NCBI RefSeq assembly: GCF_013870525.1
Contig: NZ_JACBXD010000023.1
Coordinates: 41,095 to 105,094 of the forward strand
DNA length: 64,000 bases
Source: Amycolatopsis pittospori
Lineage (GTDB): Bacteria; Actinomycetota; Actinomycetes; Mycobacteriales; Pseudonocardiaceae
Direction: 5' to 3'
The notes under the pieces are model-generated. The model had not been told where the DNA came from. It was given only the letters and a program-made list of their open reading frames with translations, and searched no databases. Below are positions 8,179 through 17,002 of the stretch, piece by piece. Position numbers and translations under genes: made by a program. Within the stretch, counting starts at the first letter, position 1. Each line of letters begins with the position of its first letter.

Positions 8179-9072
8179 ATGACGCAGACACCGGTGACCG
8201 TCGTCGGTCTCGGTTCGATGGGCTCGGCACTGGCGGACGCGTTCCTCGCGGCCGGGCATCCGACCACCGTGTGGAACAGGACGGCGTCCAAAGCCGAACC
8301 GCTCGTCGCGCGCGGAGCACGCCGGGCCGAGACCGTCGACGAAGCCGTGCGGGCGAGCCCGCTGATCATCGCCTGCCTGACCACCTACGAGGACACTGTG
8401 GCGGCCTTGGAACCGGCCACTTTGACCGGACGCGCCCTGGTCACCTTGAACAGCGGCTCCCCGGCGGGGGCGCGACGCATGGCCGGATGGGCGACGGGCC
8501 GAGGCGCGCGATTCCTCGACGGCGCCGTCAAGAACGTGCCGTCGGCCGTCGGCGCACCGGACACGTTGCTGTACTACGGCGGCGACAAGGCCGTCTTCGA
8601 CGAACACCTGGACACCTTGCGAGTCCTGGGCGGCGACACCGTCCATCTCGGCGAGGAGACCGATCTCGCCGCACTGTACGAGATGGCCGTGGGAGGCACC
8701 CTGTTGCCCGCACTGGTCGGGTTCTTCCAGGGCGCCGCCCTGCTGCGGAAGCGCGGACTCGAAGCGGAGACACTGCTGCCGTACGCCACCAAGTGGTTCG
8801 AGATGATCATCTCGGTTCTTCCGATGTACACCAAGGAAATCGACAGCGGGGACTACACGGATCCCGCCGCCTCGGTGGACATCTTCCACGCCGGCGCCGC
8901 CCACGACCTCGAACTGGCCGCGGAAGGCGTCGACGTCGACTGGCAGCTTCCGATGCACGACCTCGTGCGGCGGGCCGCCGAGGCCGGGCACGGTGACCGC
9001 AGCATCGCGGTCCTGACGGAGTTGCTCAGCGTTGGGGTCGCAGGGTCTTCGACCACAGCGAAGCGCCCGTAG
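8179..9072 (+). CDS. NAD(P)-dependent oxidoreductase, imine reductase-like
   Basis: This 297-residue protein belongs to the beta-hydroxyacid dehydrogenase superfamily and most resembles imine reductases/reductive aminases. The Rossmann motif VVGLGSMGSALA lies at about 9-20, followed by WNRTASKAE, which suits an NADP 2'-phosphate contact. The C-terminal helical dimer domain begins near EMAVGGTLLPALVGFF, as in imine reductases. The substrate cannot be predicted. It is divergent from the HxlR gene, which is its likely regulator. Its last 47 bases overlap the 3' end of the convergent phosphatase gene. Confidence 0.82.
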   Translation: MTQTPVTVVGLGSMGSALADAFLAAGHPTTVWNRTASKAEPLVARGARRAETVDEAVRASPLIIACLTTYEDTVAALEPATLTGRALVTLNSGSPAGARRMAGWATGRGARFLDGAVKNVPSAVGAPDTLLYYGGDKAVFDEHLDTLRVLGGDTVHLGEETDLAALYEMAVGGTLLPALVGFFQGAALLRKRGLEAETLLPYATKWFEMIISVLPMYTKEIDSGDYTDPAASVDIFHAGAAHDLELAAEGVDVDWQLPMHDLVRRAAEAGHGDRSIAVLTELLSVGVAGSSTTAKRP

Positions 9073-10576
9073 CGTCACGCAGATCGACCGTGAGCGCACC
9101 GCTGCGGCCGTCGATGTTCACCTCGCCGAAGTGCTGGAAACCGTCCGCGGGCGAGGTGTTCGCGGCGGGCGGGGCGTGCACGAACACCGCTTCCGGCCCG
9201 AACGTCGGGTCGAGCGTGTTCGGGCCGAACGCGCCGGCGTTGAGCGGACCGGAGACGAACTCCCAGAACGGGTCGAAATCGGTGAAGGAAGCGCGATCCG
9301 GCGAGTAGTGGTGCGCGGCGGTGTAGTGCACGTCGGCGGTCAGCCAGACGACGTTGCGCACCCGGCGCCGCGAGATCTCCCGCAGCACCCAGGCGAGTTC
9401 GGTCTCCCGGCCACCGGGCGCGCCGGGCAGGCCGTTCGCGACGCCCTCGATGGCCTTGCCGTCCGGGACGGTCAGGCCGATCGGGAGGTCGGCCTGGATG
9501 ATCTTCCAGGTCGCGGTGCTGCGGTCGAGGGCGTCGACGAGCCAGCGAGCCTGCCGGTCGCCGAGGATCCTGCCCGGCTTGGTCTGATCGGCGGTGTTGG
9601 CGTCCTTGTAGGTCCGCATGTCCAGCACGAAGACCTCGGCGCGCGAACCGTACCGGAAATTGCGGTGGACGCGGCCGTCGACGGCCTGACGGCGGTCGAT
9701 CGGATGCCATTCGTGAAACGCCTGGAACGCGCGGCCGGCGAGGACGTCGACGCGCTTCTCCGTGTATTCAGGGCGGTCGTCGAGGATCTCCCCCGGGTAC
9801 CAGTTGTTCACGACTTCGTGGTCGTCCCACTGGACGTAGGCGGGCACGTTCGCGGTGAAGCGCTTGAGGTTGTCGTCGAGGAGGTTGTAGGCGAACTGGC
9901 CGCGGTACTCGTCGAGCGTTTCGGCGACCTTCGACTTCTCCGGGGTGACGATGTTGCGCCACACCCGCCCGCCCGGCAGCGCGACGGTCTCGGTGAGCGG
10001 CGCGTCGGCGTACACCGTGTCGCCGCAGTGCAGGAACAGATCCGGACGGCGATCGGCCATCGCGCGGTAGATCGTCATACCGCCGAGTTCGGGGTTGATG
10101 CCCCAGTTCTGGCCGGCGACGTCACCCGACCACACCAGGCGGACGTCGGCGCGGCCCAACGGCGCGGTGGCGAACCGGCCGGTCACGGGCTCGCTGGACG
10201 TCCGGCCGTCGAGGGCTTCGGCGGTCACGCGGTAGTGGACCTCGGTCCCCGGCGGAAGACCGGCGACGCGGATCTTGCCGGTGCCACCGGTCTCCGGGCT
10301 CATCACCGGGCCGCGCACGCGGCGCGCGTGCCGGAACGAGGGGTCCCTGGCGACCTCCACGATCAGCCGCGAGGGCCGGTCGGCGCGCGACCAGACGATG
10401 CCGGAGCCGGTGGTGACGTCGCCGGACTGGACGCCATGGGTGAGCACCGGGCGGTCGCCGCGGATCAGCGGGACGGCGCTCGCGGTTCCGGGGAGGAGCA
10501 GTCCGCCCGCGACGGCCCCGGCGCCGGTGAGACCGGCTTTCAGCAGCGTGCGGCGGTTGTGGTGGGTTGCGGTCAT
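9026..10576 (-). CDS. phoD: Tat-exported alkaline phosphatase D family protein
   Basis: This is a secreted phosphodiesterase/phosphatase of the PhoD family (516 residues), which typically scavenges phosphate from wall teichoic or phospholipid polymers and uses Ca and Fe. The N-terminus carries a twin-arginine signal (NRRTLLKAG followed by a hydrophobic stretch, cleavage near ASA). Family motifs include HGVQSGDVT, WSGDVAGQNWG, HCGDTVYAD, QWDDHEVVNNW and TADVHYTAAHHYSP. It starts at ATG and is divergent from the acylase gene. Phosphate starvation control is usual in the family, but no PHO box was identified here. Confidence 0.92.
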   Translation of the reverse strand: MTATHHNRRTLLKAGLTGAGAVAGGLLLPGTASAVPLIRGDRPVLTHGVQSGDVTTGSGIVWSRADRPSRLIVEVARDPSFRHARRVRGPVMSPETGGTGKIRVAGLPPGTEVHYRVTAEALDGRTSSEPVTGRFATAPLGRADVRLVWSGDVAGQNWGINPELGGMTIYRAMADRRPDLFLHCGDTVYADAPLTETVALPGGRVWRNIVTPEKSKVAETLDEYRGQFAYNLLDDNLKRFTANVPAYVQWDDHEVVNNWYPGEILDDRPEYTEKRVDVLAGRAFQAFHEWHPIDRRQAVDGRVHRNFRYGSRAEVFVLDMRTYKDANTADQTKPGRILGDRQARWLVDALDRSTATWKIIQADLPIGLTVPDGKAIEGVANGLPGAPGGRETELAWVLREISRRRVRNVVWLTADVHYTAAHHYSPDRASFTDFDPFWEFVSGPLNAGAFGPNTLDPTFGPEAVFVHAPPAANTSPADGFQHFGEVNIDGRSGALTVDLRDATGASLWSKTLRPQR

Positions 10577-10732
10577 GGCGCGGTTCTATCCCGCGGCCAC
10601 GGCCGGTGGGCCAACGGAGGTTTGCGCGGTGATGAACGCACGGACGGTATCCGGCTCAACCGTTCGGTCGATGTTCCCCGGCTTCCCCGCCGGTAGTTTC
10701 GATCTGGGGATGATCGATCCGGAGGGGGAACG

Positions 10733-13114
10733 ATGCGAAGATTCCAGCGCGGTCTCGTGCTGCTCACAGCGGCTTTGGCGACGTCAAGTGTGGTCACGGG
10801 GGTCTCGGCGGCGGACGAACTGGGCCGGTCGCGTGCGGTGATCAGCTATACCGAGTACGGGATCCCGCATATCGCGGCGAAGGATTTCGACGGGCTCGGC
10901 TACGGCTACGGGTTCGCCGCGGCCAAGGACAACATCTGCGAACTGGCCAACACCTATCTCACCGTCTCCGCGCGGCGCTCGGCGTATCTCGGGCCGGGCG
11001 GCCAGGGCAATCCGGCGATGAGCGAGGCAGAGACGAACCTCGACAGCGATCTGCATTTCCAGCGGATCAACGACTCGGGAGTCGTCGAACGTCTCGTCGC
11101 CCAGCAGGCGCCGCACGGTCCGCGGCCGGAGGTCCGGGAACTGACGTCCGGATACGTCGAGGGCTACAACGCGTACTTGAAGCAGACCGGCGTCTCCCGG
11201 ATCACCGATCCGGTGTGCCGCGGCGCGGACTGGGTCCGCCCGATCACCGCACTCGACTTCTACCGGCACCTGTACGCCGTCTCCTCCGTGGCGGGCCAAG
11301 GACTCCTCGCCGACGATCTCGCGAAGACCCAGCCTCCGTCCACAAAGGCCGTTCCTGCCGTCGCACCGGACGCGGCACGGCGCATCGCCGACGGGTTCCG
11401 CAAGGCCACGGGCTCGGGCGAACTGGGCAGCAACGGGATCGCGATCGGCGGCGACGGGACGCGCTCCGGCGGCGGTCTGCTGCTCGGGAACCCGCACTAC
11501 CCCTGGCAGGGCGGCCGCCGGTTCTGGCAGTCGCAGCTGACCATTCCCGGCAGGTTCGACGTCGCCGGCGGCAGTCTGCTCGGCCTGCCGCTGCCGCAGA
11601 TCGGGCACAACGCGGACGTGGCGTGGACGCATACGGTGTCGACAGCGATCACGTTCGGCCTCTTCGAAGTGCCGCTGACGCCCGGCGACCCGACGACGTA
11701 CCTCGTCGACGGAAAGCCCGAGAAGATGACCTCCCAGGAGGTGAAGGTCGAGGTCCGGGAACCGAACGGTGAACGCCGGCTGGTCGGCCGCAGCTTCTAC
11801 GGCACGCGCTACGGCCAGGTGATCGGGTCGGCGTTCGGGGTGCCCACGCCATGGACGGCCAAGTCGGCGCACGCGCTGCGGGACGGGAACGCGGGCAATC
11901 TGCGCGGCCTCAACACGTGGTTCGAACTGAGCGGGGCACGCAGCACCAAGGACGTCGCCACCGCGCTCGGCCGTACGCAGGGCATCCCGTGGGTCAACAC
12001 CATCGCCGCGGACAGGGCGGGGAACGCGCTCTACAGCGACATCCAGGTCGTCCCGCACGTCACGGACGAACGGGCCGCGACCTGCGGGACCCCGCTCGGC
12101 CGCGCACTGTTCCCCGGCACCGGGTTGTCCATTTTGGACGGTGCGAAGTCCTCGTGTGCCTGGGGAAGCGACCCGGGAGCACTGGAACCGGGCCTGTTCG
12201 CGCCGTCCCGGCTGCCGGTGCAGCAGCGGCGCGACTACGAACTCAACGCCAACGACAGCGCCTGGCTGGCCAACGCCCGCGCCCCGATCACCGGGTATCC
12301 CCGGATCGTCGGCACGATCGGGACACAGCGGTCCGACAGGACCCGGGAAGCGTTGATCACCGCCGAGGAAGGCGTGGCGGGCAGGAGTTTCACCGCTTCG
12401 TCGATGAAGGAGGCGCTGTACCGCGACCGGAGCAGGACCGCCGAACTCGCGGCCGCCGACACGGCGAAGATGTGCGCCGCCTTCCCTGCCGGGCAGGCTC
12501 CGTCCGCGTCGGGCCCGGTGCCCGTCGGCAACGCCTGCGCCACCCTCGCGTCCTGGGACCACACGTTCCGCCTCGGCAGCCGTGGCGCACTGTTCTTCCA
12601 GCGGTTCGCGGAACGGCTCGGCGGCCTGCGGAACATCTGGCAGGTCCCGTTCGACCCGGCTCACCCCGTCACGACGCCGCGTTCGCTCGCGACCGCGAAT
12701 CCGGACGTACAGCGCGCTTTCGGTGACACGCTCGCCGAATTCCGCGACGGCGGCCTCCCGGTGGACGGCACGCTCGGCGACAACCAGTCGGTGACGCGGG
12801 CCGGGCACCGGATCCCGATCCACGGCGGACCGGGTGGCCTCGGCGTGCTCAACGTGATCACGGCGCTCTGGGACCCGGCGAGGGGCAACCACGAGGTCGC
12901 GCACGGGTCCAGCTACGTGCAGGTGGTCGGCTTCGACGGCAAGGCGTGCCCGGACGTCTCGACGATCCTGACGTACTCGCAGTCGACCGACGTCACCTCG
13001 CCGCATTTCGCCGACCAAACGCGGCTGTACTCGCACGGCGGCTGGGTACGAGGACGGTTCTGCAGAACTGACATCGCGGCGTCACCGGAACTGCGGGTGG
13101 TGAGGCTGCGGTAG
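10733..13114 (+). CDS. Secreted penicillin acylase family (Ntn) amidohydrolase
   Basis: This 793-residue protein is an N-terminal-nucleophile hydrolase related to penicillin G acylase, aculeacin/echinocandin deacylases and acyl-homoserine-lactone acylases. It has a Sec signal peptide ending near VSAAD, an alpha-chain region, and a self-processing site at GELG|SNGIAIGG, with S233 as the catalytic N-terminal serine of the beta chain. GNPHYPWQG, QIGHNADVAWTHTVS and the late NHEVAHGSSYVQVV fit the beta-chain active-site region. The substrate could be a lipopeptide, a signal lactone or a beta-lactam. The ATG follows a clear GGAGGGGG ribosome-binding site. Confidence 0.9.
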   Translation: MRRFQRGLVLLTAALATSSVVTGVSAADELGRSRAVISYTEYGIPHIAAKDFDGLGYGYGFAAAKDNICELANTYLTVSARRSAYLGPGGQGNPAMSEAETNLDSDLHFQRINDSGVVERLVAQQAPHGPRPEVRELTSGYVEGYNAYLKQTGVSRITDPVCRGADWVRPITALDFYRHLYAVSSVAGQGLLADDLAKTQPPSTKAVPAVAPDAARRIADGFRKATGSGELGSNGIAIGGDGTRSGGGLLLGNPHYPWQGGRRFWQSQLTIPGRFDVAGGSLLGLPLPQIGHNADVAWTHTVSTAITFGLFEVPLTPGDPTTYLVDGKPEKMTSQEVKVEVREPNGERRLVGRSFYGTRYGQVIGSAFGVPTPWTAKSAHALRDGNAGNLRGLNTWFELSGARSTKDVATALGRTQGIPWVNTIAADRAGNALYSDIQVVPHVTDERAATCGTPLGRALFPGTGLSILDGAKSSCAWGSDPGALEPGLFAPSRLPVQQRRDYELNANDSAWLANARAPITGYPRIVGTIGTQRSDRTREALITAEEGVAGRSFTASSMKEALYRDRSRTAELAAADTAKMCAAFPAGQAPSASGPVPVGNACATLASWDHTFRLGSRGALFFQRFAERLGGLRNIWQVPFDPAHPVTTPRSLATANPDVQRAFGDTLAEFRDGGLPVDGTLGDNQSVTRAGHRIPIHGGPGGLGVLNVITALWDPARGNHEVAHGSSYVQVVGFDGKACPDVSTILTYSQSTDVTSPHFADQTRLYSHGGWVRGRFCRTDIAASPELRVVRLR

Positions 13115-13121
13115 GGAGTGG

Positions 13122-13173
13122 GGCCTCGTGAGTGATTTGGGTCGTTCTAACGACCCAAATCACTCACGAGGCC
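13122..13173. repeat. 52-bp perfect palindrome between convergent genes
   Basis: Arms of 25 bp (13122-13146 and 13149-13173) surround a 2-base centre without a mismatch. It starts 8 bases after the acylase stop codon, and its last base belongs to the stop codon of the convergent DUF4233 gene. It can serve as a bidirectional terminator, though it is far longer and more AT-containing than a typical one. Confidence 0.85.
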
Positions 13174-13574
13174 TACTGCTGAGGTTGCTGCTGCTGACTG
13201 GGCAGTGTTCCCGCCGCCATCCGGCGTGCGACGTCCCGACGCAGCCACAGCAGCCACAGCCAGAACCCGAGGAACACCACCCCGAGGATCGCGACGGCGG
13301 GCAGCGCGACGGCGAACGCGATCAGCGCCACCTGCAGTGCCAAAACGGTGGGCACCGCCCAGGGCTTCTTGAGAAAACGGCACAGCACGATCAACGCGAC
13401 CGCGATGACGATCACCGACCAGCCGGTGATCGAGCCGACGCCGCCGCCGAGTTTGGCCACCACCGGCAGCGCGAGCGCGACGGTGATGGCCTCCATGATC
13501 AGCGAGCCGGCCATCACGCCGCGGAAGGACTTCATCGGGTCCTTCGCCGGCGGCTTCGGGGTCTCCTCGGTCAC
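13173..13574 (-). CDS. DUF4233 membrane protein
   Basis: This is a 133-residue membrane protein of the DUF4233 family, which sits next to folC across actinobacteria; its function is not known. It has about four hydrophobic segments (residues about 18-40, 50-66, 70-90 and 93-112) between charged ends and a Gln-rich tail. Its ATG overlaps the folC stop (ATGA at 13571-13574), so it is translationally coupled to folC. Confidence 0.87.
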   Translation of the reverse strand: MTEETPKPPAKDPMKSFRGVMAGSLIMEAITVALALPVVAKLGGGVGSITGWSVIVIAVALIVLCRFLKKPWAVPTVLALQVALIAFAVALPAVAILGVVFLGFWLWLLWLRRDVARRMAAGTLPSQQQQPQQ

Positions 13575-15247
13575 GCCGGCTCCCTTCCGAACATGGTCCT
13601 GGCCTCGCCCGCGGTGACGACCGATCCGGTGACCAGCACGCCGCCGCCGGCCAGTGGTTCTTCGGGGTCGTCGCTCTGCTCGACGAGGCCGATGGCGGTT
13701 TCGATCGCGGCGTCCAGGCCGGCTTCGGCGAAGACGCGGTCCTCGCCGAAGATCGAGATGGCGATTTCGTTGAGTTCGTCGAGCGGCATCGCGCGCGGTG
13801 ACGAGTTCTTGGTGACGACGATTTCGGAGACGACCGGTTCGAGGGCGTCCAGGATGCCGCGGGCGTCCTTCTCGGCCATCACGCCGACGACGGCGACGAG
13901 ACGGCGGAAGGCGAACTCCTCGGCGACGGTGGTGGCGAGTGCCTTGGCGCCGTGCGGGTTGTGTGCGGCGTCGAGCAGCACGGTCGGTGCGGCGCGGACG
14001 CGTTCCAGCCTGCCGGGCGTCTCGACCTCGGCGAAAGCCTCGCGGACGGCTTCGATGACCAGTTGCTTGTCCTTGCCCGCGCCGAAGAACGCTTCGACCG
14101 CGGCCAGCGCGAGCGCGGCGTTGGCCGCCTGGTGCGCGCCGTGCAGGGGCAGGAAGATCTGGTCGTAGACGCCGCCGAGGCCCTGCAGCTTCAGCATCTG
14201 CCCGCCGACGGCGATCTCGCGCTCCATCACGCCGAACTCACTGCCCGCGCGCGCGACACTCGCGTCGACCTCGACGGCGCGTTCCAGCAGGATCTTCTGG
14301 ACCTCGGGGCTCTGTTCGGCGATGACGGCGACGCTGCCGGGCTTGATGATCCCGGCCTTCTCCACGGCGGCCTTGGCCGGATCGCCGCCGAAGTACTCGA
14401 CGTGGTCGACGCCGATGGGCGTGATGACGGCGACGTCGCCGTCCGCGACGTTGGTGGCGTCCCAGGAGCCGCCGAGGCCGGTTTCGACGACCGCGGCTTC
14501 GACGGGAGCGTCGGCGAAAGCCGCGAACGCCATCCCGGTGAGCACCTCGAACTTGCTCATCGGCACCGCGTCGGGTCCGCCCGCGTTGTCGACCATGGTC
14601 ACGTACGGCGCGACGTCGCGGTACAGGTCCACGTAGGCGGCGGCCGAGATCGGGGCACCGTCGAGCGCGATCCGCTCGGTGACCAGCTGCAGATGCGGGC
14701 TCGTGTACCGGCCGACGCGCAGGCCCATGCGGGTCAGCAGCGCGTCGATCATCCGGACGGTGGAGCCCTTGCCGTTGGTGCCGGCCACGTGCAGCACCGG
14801 GTAGCCGCGGTGCGGCTCGCCCATGAGGTTGACCAGCGCCGCGATCCGGGTCAGGGACGGCTCGATCTTCGTCTCGGGCCAGCGCAGGTTCAGTTCGGCC
14901 TCGACGGCCATGAGCTCACGGCGGGCCTGCTGGCCGTTCGGGTCGGACGGGGCGAGCTCGTCGCCCTGGTCGTCCAGTTCGTGCAGCTCCATGTCCTCGG
15001 GCGCGACGAGGTCCGGCACCGGGCCGAGCGCGAGGTTGTCCCCCAGCTGCCCGACACCGCCGATACCGCCCCGGGAACCGCCGCCCGCCTGGTACGCGGC
15101 GTCGGGTGCGTCCAGATCCGGGTCGGTGTCGTCGGACGGATCGTGGGCACGTGCCCCCAATTCGTCGACGCCGGCGAAACTGTCCAGATCTGCCAGGTCC
15201 GGGGATTCTGCGAACTCCTCAGAATCCCGGCCATCACCTCGCGGCAC
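13571..15247 (-). CDS. folC: Bifunctional folylpolyglutamate synthase / dihydrofolate synthase
   Basis: This enzyme adds glutamate to dihydropteroate and then extends the polyglutamate tail of folates (Mur ligase fold). The ATP loop HVAGTNGKGST is at about 154-163 and is followed by RYTSPHL; the central ETGLGGSWDATN and the late LLDAAHNPHGA are family signatures. The annotated 558 residues include an unusual acidic, low-complexity N-terminus of about 110 residues before the conserved core (near ELNLRWPE, about 117). Internal methionines at 86 and 113 are alternative starts. folC is usually right behind valS; here a methyltransferase and an SGNH hydrolase gene on the other strand separate them. 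Confidence 0.94.
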   Translation of the reverse strand: MPRGDGRDSEEFAESPDLADLDSFAGVDELGARAHDPSDDTDPDLDAPDAAYQAGGGSRGGIGGVGQLGDNLALGPVPDLVAPEDMELHELDDQGDELAPSDPNGQQARRELMAVEAELNLRWPETKIEPSLTRIAALVNLMGEPHRGYPVLHVAGTNGKGSTVRMIDALLTRMGLRVGRYTSPHLQLVTERIALDGAPISAAAYVDLYRDVAPYVTMVDNAGGPDAVPMSKFEVLTGMAFAAFADAPVEAAVVETGLGGSWDATNVADGDVAVITPIGVDHVEYFGGDPAKAAVEKAGIIKPGSVAVIAEQSPEVQKILLERAVEVDASVARAGSEFGVMEREIAVGGQMLKLQGLGGVYDQIFLPLHGAHQAANAALALAAVEAFFGAGKDKQLVIEAVREAFAEVETPGRLERVRAAPTVLLDAAHNPHGAKALATTVAEEFAFRRLVAVVGVMAEKDARGILDALEPVVSEIVVTKNSSPRAMPLDELNEIAISIFGEDRVFAEAGLDAAIETAIGLVEQSDDPEEPLAGGGVLVTGSVVTAGEARTMFGREPA

Positions 15248-15317
15248 GAACTCTCCTCATAGCATTGCTCCCTGTCACGACGAGTCTACGTGCGGCTTTT
15301 CCTGGCACTCTCGACGC

Positions 15318-15947
15318 ATGGGGTTCAACCACAACGACCACTACCACCCGCTGCTGCTCGACCAGTTGCCTCCCGGCCCGGGTATGGCGCTGGAGGTCGG
15401 CTGTGGCGGCGGGCGGTTCGCCCGGCGGCTCGCGGCGACGGGGATGTACGTCGAGGCCATCGACCGGTCCGGCCCGATGATCGACCTCGCCCGCGCGGCC
15501 GGGTCACCCGGTCCCGGGACGATCTCCTACCGGCAGGCCGACGTCGTCACCGAGAAGCTGCCGCAGGAGGCCTACGACTTCATCTCCTGCCTCGCCTCGC
15601 TGCACCATGTGCCGTTCGACACGGTCACGAAGCTGCGGGACGCGCTGGTCCCGGGCGGGGTGCTGGCCGTGCTGGGGCTCGGCAGACCCAGCACGCCCGC
15701 CGACTACGCCCGCGCCGTCGTCGCCACCCCGGTGAACGCGCTGGCTCGGGTGATCGTCTACGCGGGCGAGCGGCTGAACGGCGGGACCGATCCGTTGCCG
15801 ACGGCGCCGATCGTGGAGGCCTTCCCGCCGATGAACCGGATCCGGCGCGACGCGGCCCGCCTGCTGCCGGGGAGCAAGGTCCGGAGTCTGCTCTTCTTCC
15901 GGTACCTCCTCGTTTACCGCAAGCCGGAAGACGATCACCCGATCTGA
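15318..15947 (+). CDS. Class I SAM-dependent methyltransferase
   Basis: This is a 209-residue methyltransferase with a Rossmann fold. Motif I EVGCGGGRFARRL lies at about 26-38, then EAIDRSGPMI and a motif-II-like DFISCLASLHHV. The substrate is unknown; small proteins of this kind often act on small molecules. The ATG at 15318 is preferred because the frame upstream runs through folC on the other strand and shows no family similarity. It lies in a head-to-head arrangement with folC. Confidence 0.85.
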   Translation: MGFNHNDHYHPLLLDQLPPGPGMALEVGCGGGRFARRLAATGMYVEAIDRSGPMIDLARAAGSPGPGTISYRQADVVTEKLPQEAYDFISCLASLHHVPFDTVTKLRDALVPGGVLAVLGLGRPSTPADYARAVVATPVNALARVIVYAGERLNGGTDPLPTAPIVEAFPPMNRIRRDAARLLPGSKVRSLLFFRYLLVYRKPEDDHPI

Positions 15948-16054
15948 CACCCCAAGCGGGTGAAGATGGCATCCGACCACCCGATCGGCGGCGCCGACCA
16001 CGCTGGATCCGGTTCATTTTTGAGAGGCCAGCCAGCTCGGAGATCGGGGTCCTC

Positions 16055-16930
16055 ATGCGCTACAGACGTGTCCTCTTCGCGGCCGTCTCGACCGTCGTCC
16101 TGCTGATCGGCTCAGCCACCGCGGGCGCCGCCGCCGAGCGGTCCTACCGGAACTACGTCGCGCTGGGCGATTCCTACACCTCCGGACCGCTCATCCCGCT
16201 CCCCCGTCTCGATCCCCTGGGCTGCGGCAAATCGACGCAGAACTATCCGGCGCTCCTCGCCTCGGCGCTGCGGGTCCGCTCGTACACCGACATCAGCTGC
16301 GGCGGCGCGGACACCACCAACATGACGCAGCCGCAGAGCGTGTTCCTCGGCCGTAACCCGGCGCAGTTCAGCGCCCTGCGCACGGACACCGACCTGGTCA
16401 CCGTCGGTATCGGCGGCAACGACTACGACGTCTTCGGCACGCTGGTCGGCACCTGCCCGTCGCTGCGGGCGAGCGATCCGACCGGGAATCCGTGCCAGGA
16501 CAAGTTCACCGTCGAGGGCGTCGACATGATGAAGGCCAAGGTCGCCCAGACCGGCAAGAACGTCGAACAGGTACTCGCCGGAATCCACGCCCGCTCACCG
16601 CGGGCCGACGTGCTCGTCATCGGCTACCCGCGGATCGCGCCGGAATCCGGCTACTGTCCCAAGATCCTGCCGTTCGCGGAGGGCGACTACGCGTGGCTCA
16701 ACGACGTCGAGAAGGCGCTGAACTCGGCGATCGAGAAGGCCGTCGCCGACGACGGCTACGCGTTCTTCGTGGACACCTTCGGGCCCTCCGCCGGGCACGA
16801 CGCCTGCGCGCCGAAGGGCGCCGCGTGGATCAACGGGCAGCACACGAAGCTGCTCGCCGCGGCGGCCTATCACCCGTACCGGACCGGGATGGCGGGCGTG
16901 GCCGGAGTGATCCTCCGTCACCTTCGCTGA
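16055..16930 (+). CDS. Secreted SGNH/GDSL hydrolase
   Basis: This is an exported esterase or lipase of the SGNH family, similar in layout to secreted streptomycete esterases. The 291-residue precursor has a signal peptide (hydrophobic residues about 6-25). The catalytic blocks are GDSYTSG (S40), GIGGNDYD (N122) and AYHPYRTG (H273), so the active site is complete. Six or so cysteines in the mature part suggest disulfides. The ATG has GGGG 8 bases upstream. The gene ends at a long palindrome shared with valS. Confidence 0.9.
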   Translation: MRYRRVLFAAVSTVVLLIGSATAGAAAERSYRNYVALGDSYTSGPLIPLPRLDPLGCGKSTQNYPALLASALRVRSYTDISCGGADTTNMTQPQSVFLGRNPAQFSALRTDTDLVTVGIGGNDYDVFGTLVGTCPSLRASDPTGNPCQDKFTVEGVDMMKAKVAQTGKNVEQVLAGIHARSPRADVLVIGYPRIAPESGYCPKILPFAEGDYAWLNDVEKALNSAIEKAVADDGYAFFVDTFGPSAGHDACAPKGAAWINGQHTKLLAAAAYHPYRTGMAGVAGVILRHLR

Positions 16931-16945
16931 CCCTCCCCGCGTGCA

Positions 16946-16992
16946 ATGAAAGACCCGTTACTTGCAAATTTTGCAAGTAACGGGTCTTTCAT
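16946..16992. repeat. Perfect 23-bp-arm palindrome, bidirectional terminator-like (copy 2)
   Basis: Arms 16946-16968 and 16970-16992 pair perfectly around one central base. The core and flanks match the 2927-2973 element, differing in a few internal paired positions and in the central base. It lies between convergent genes (SGNH hydrolase and valS), as copy 1 does. Confidence 0.85.
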
Positions 16993-17002
16993 AGCGCGCT
17001 TT

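Noticed and set aside
10733..13114. Part of an antibiotic biosynthetic cluster
   Set aside because: The acylase has no biosynthetic neighbours and lies inside a housekeeping backbone.
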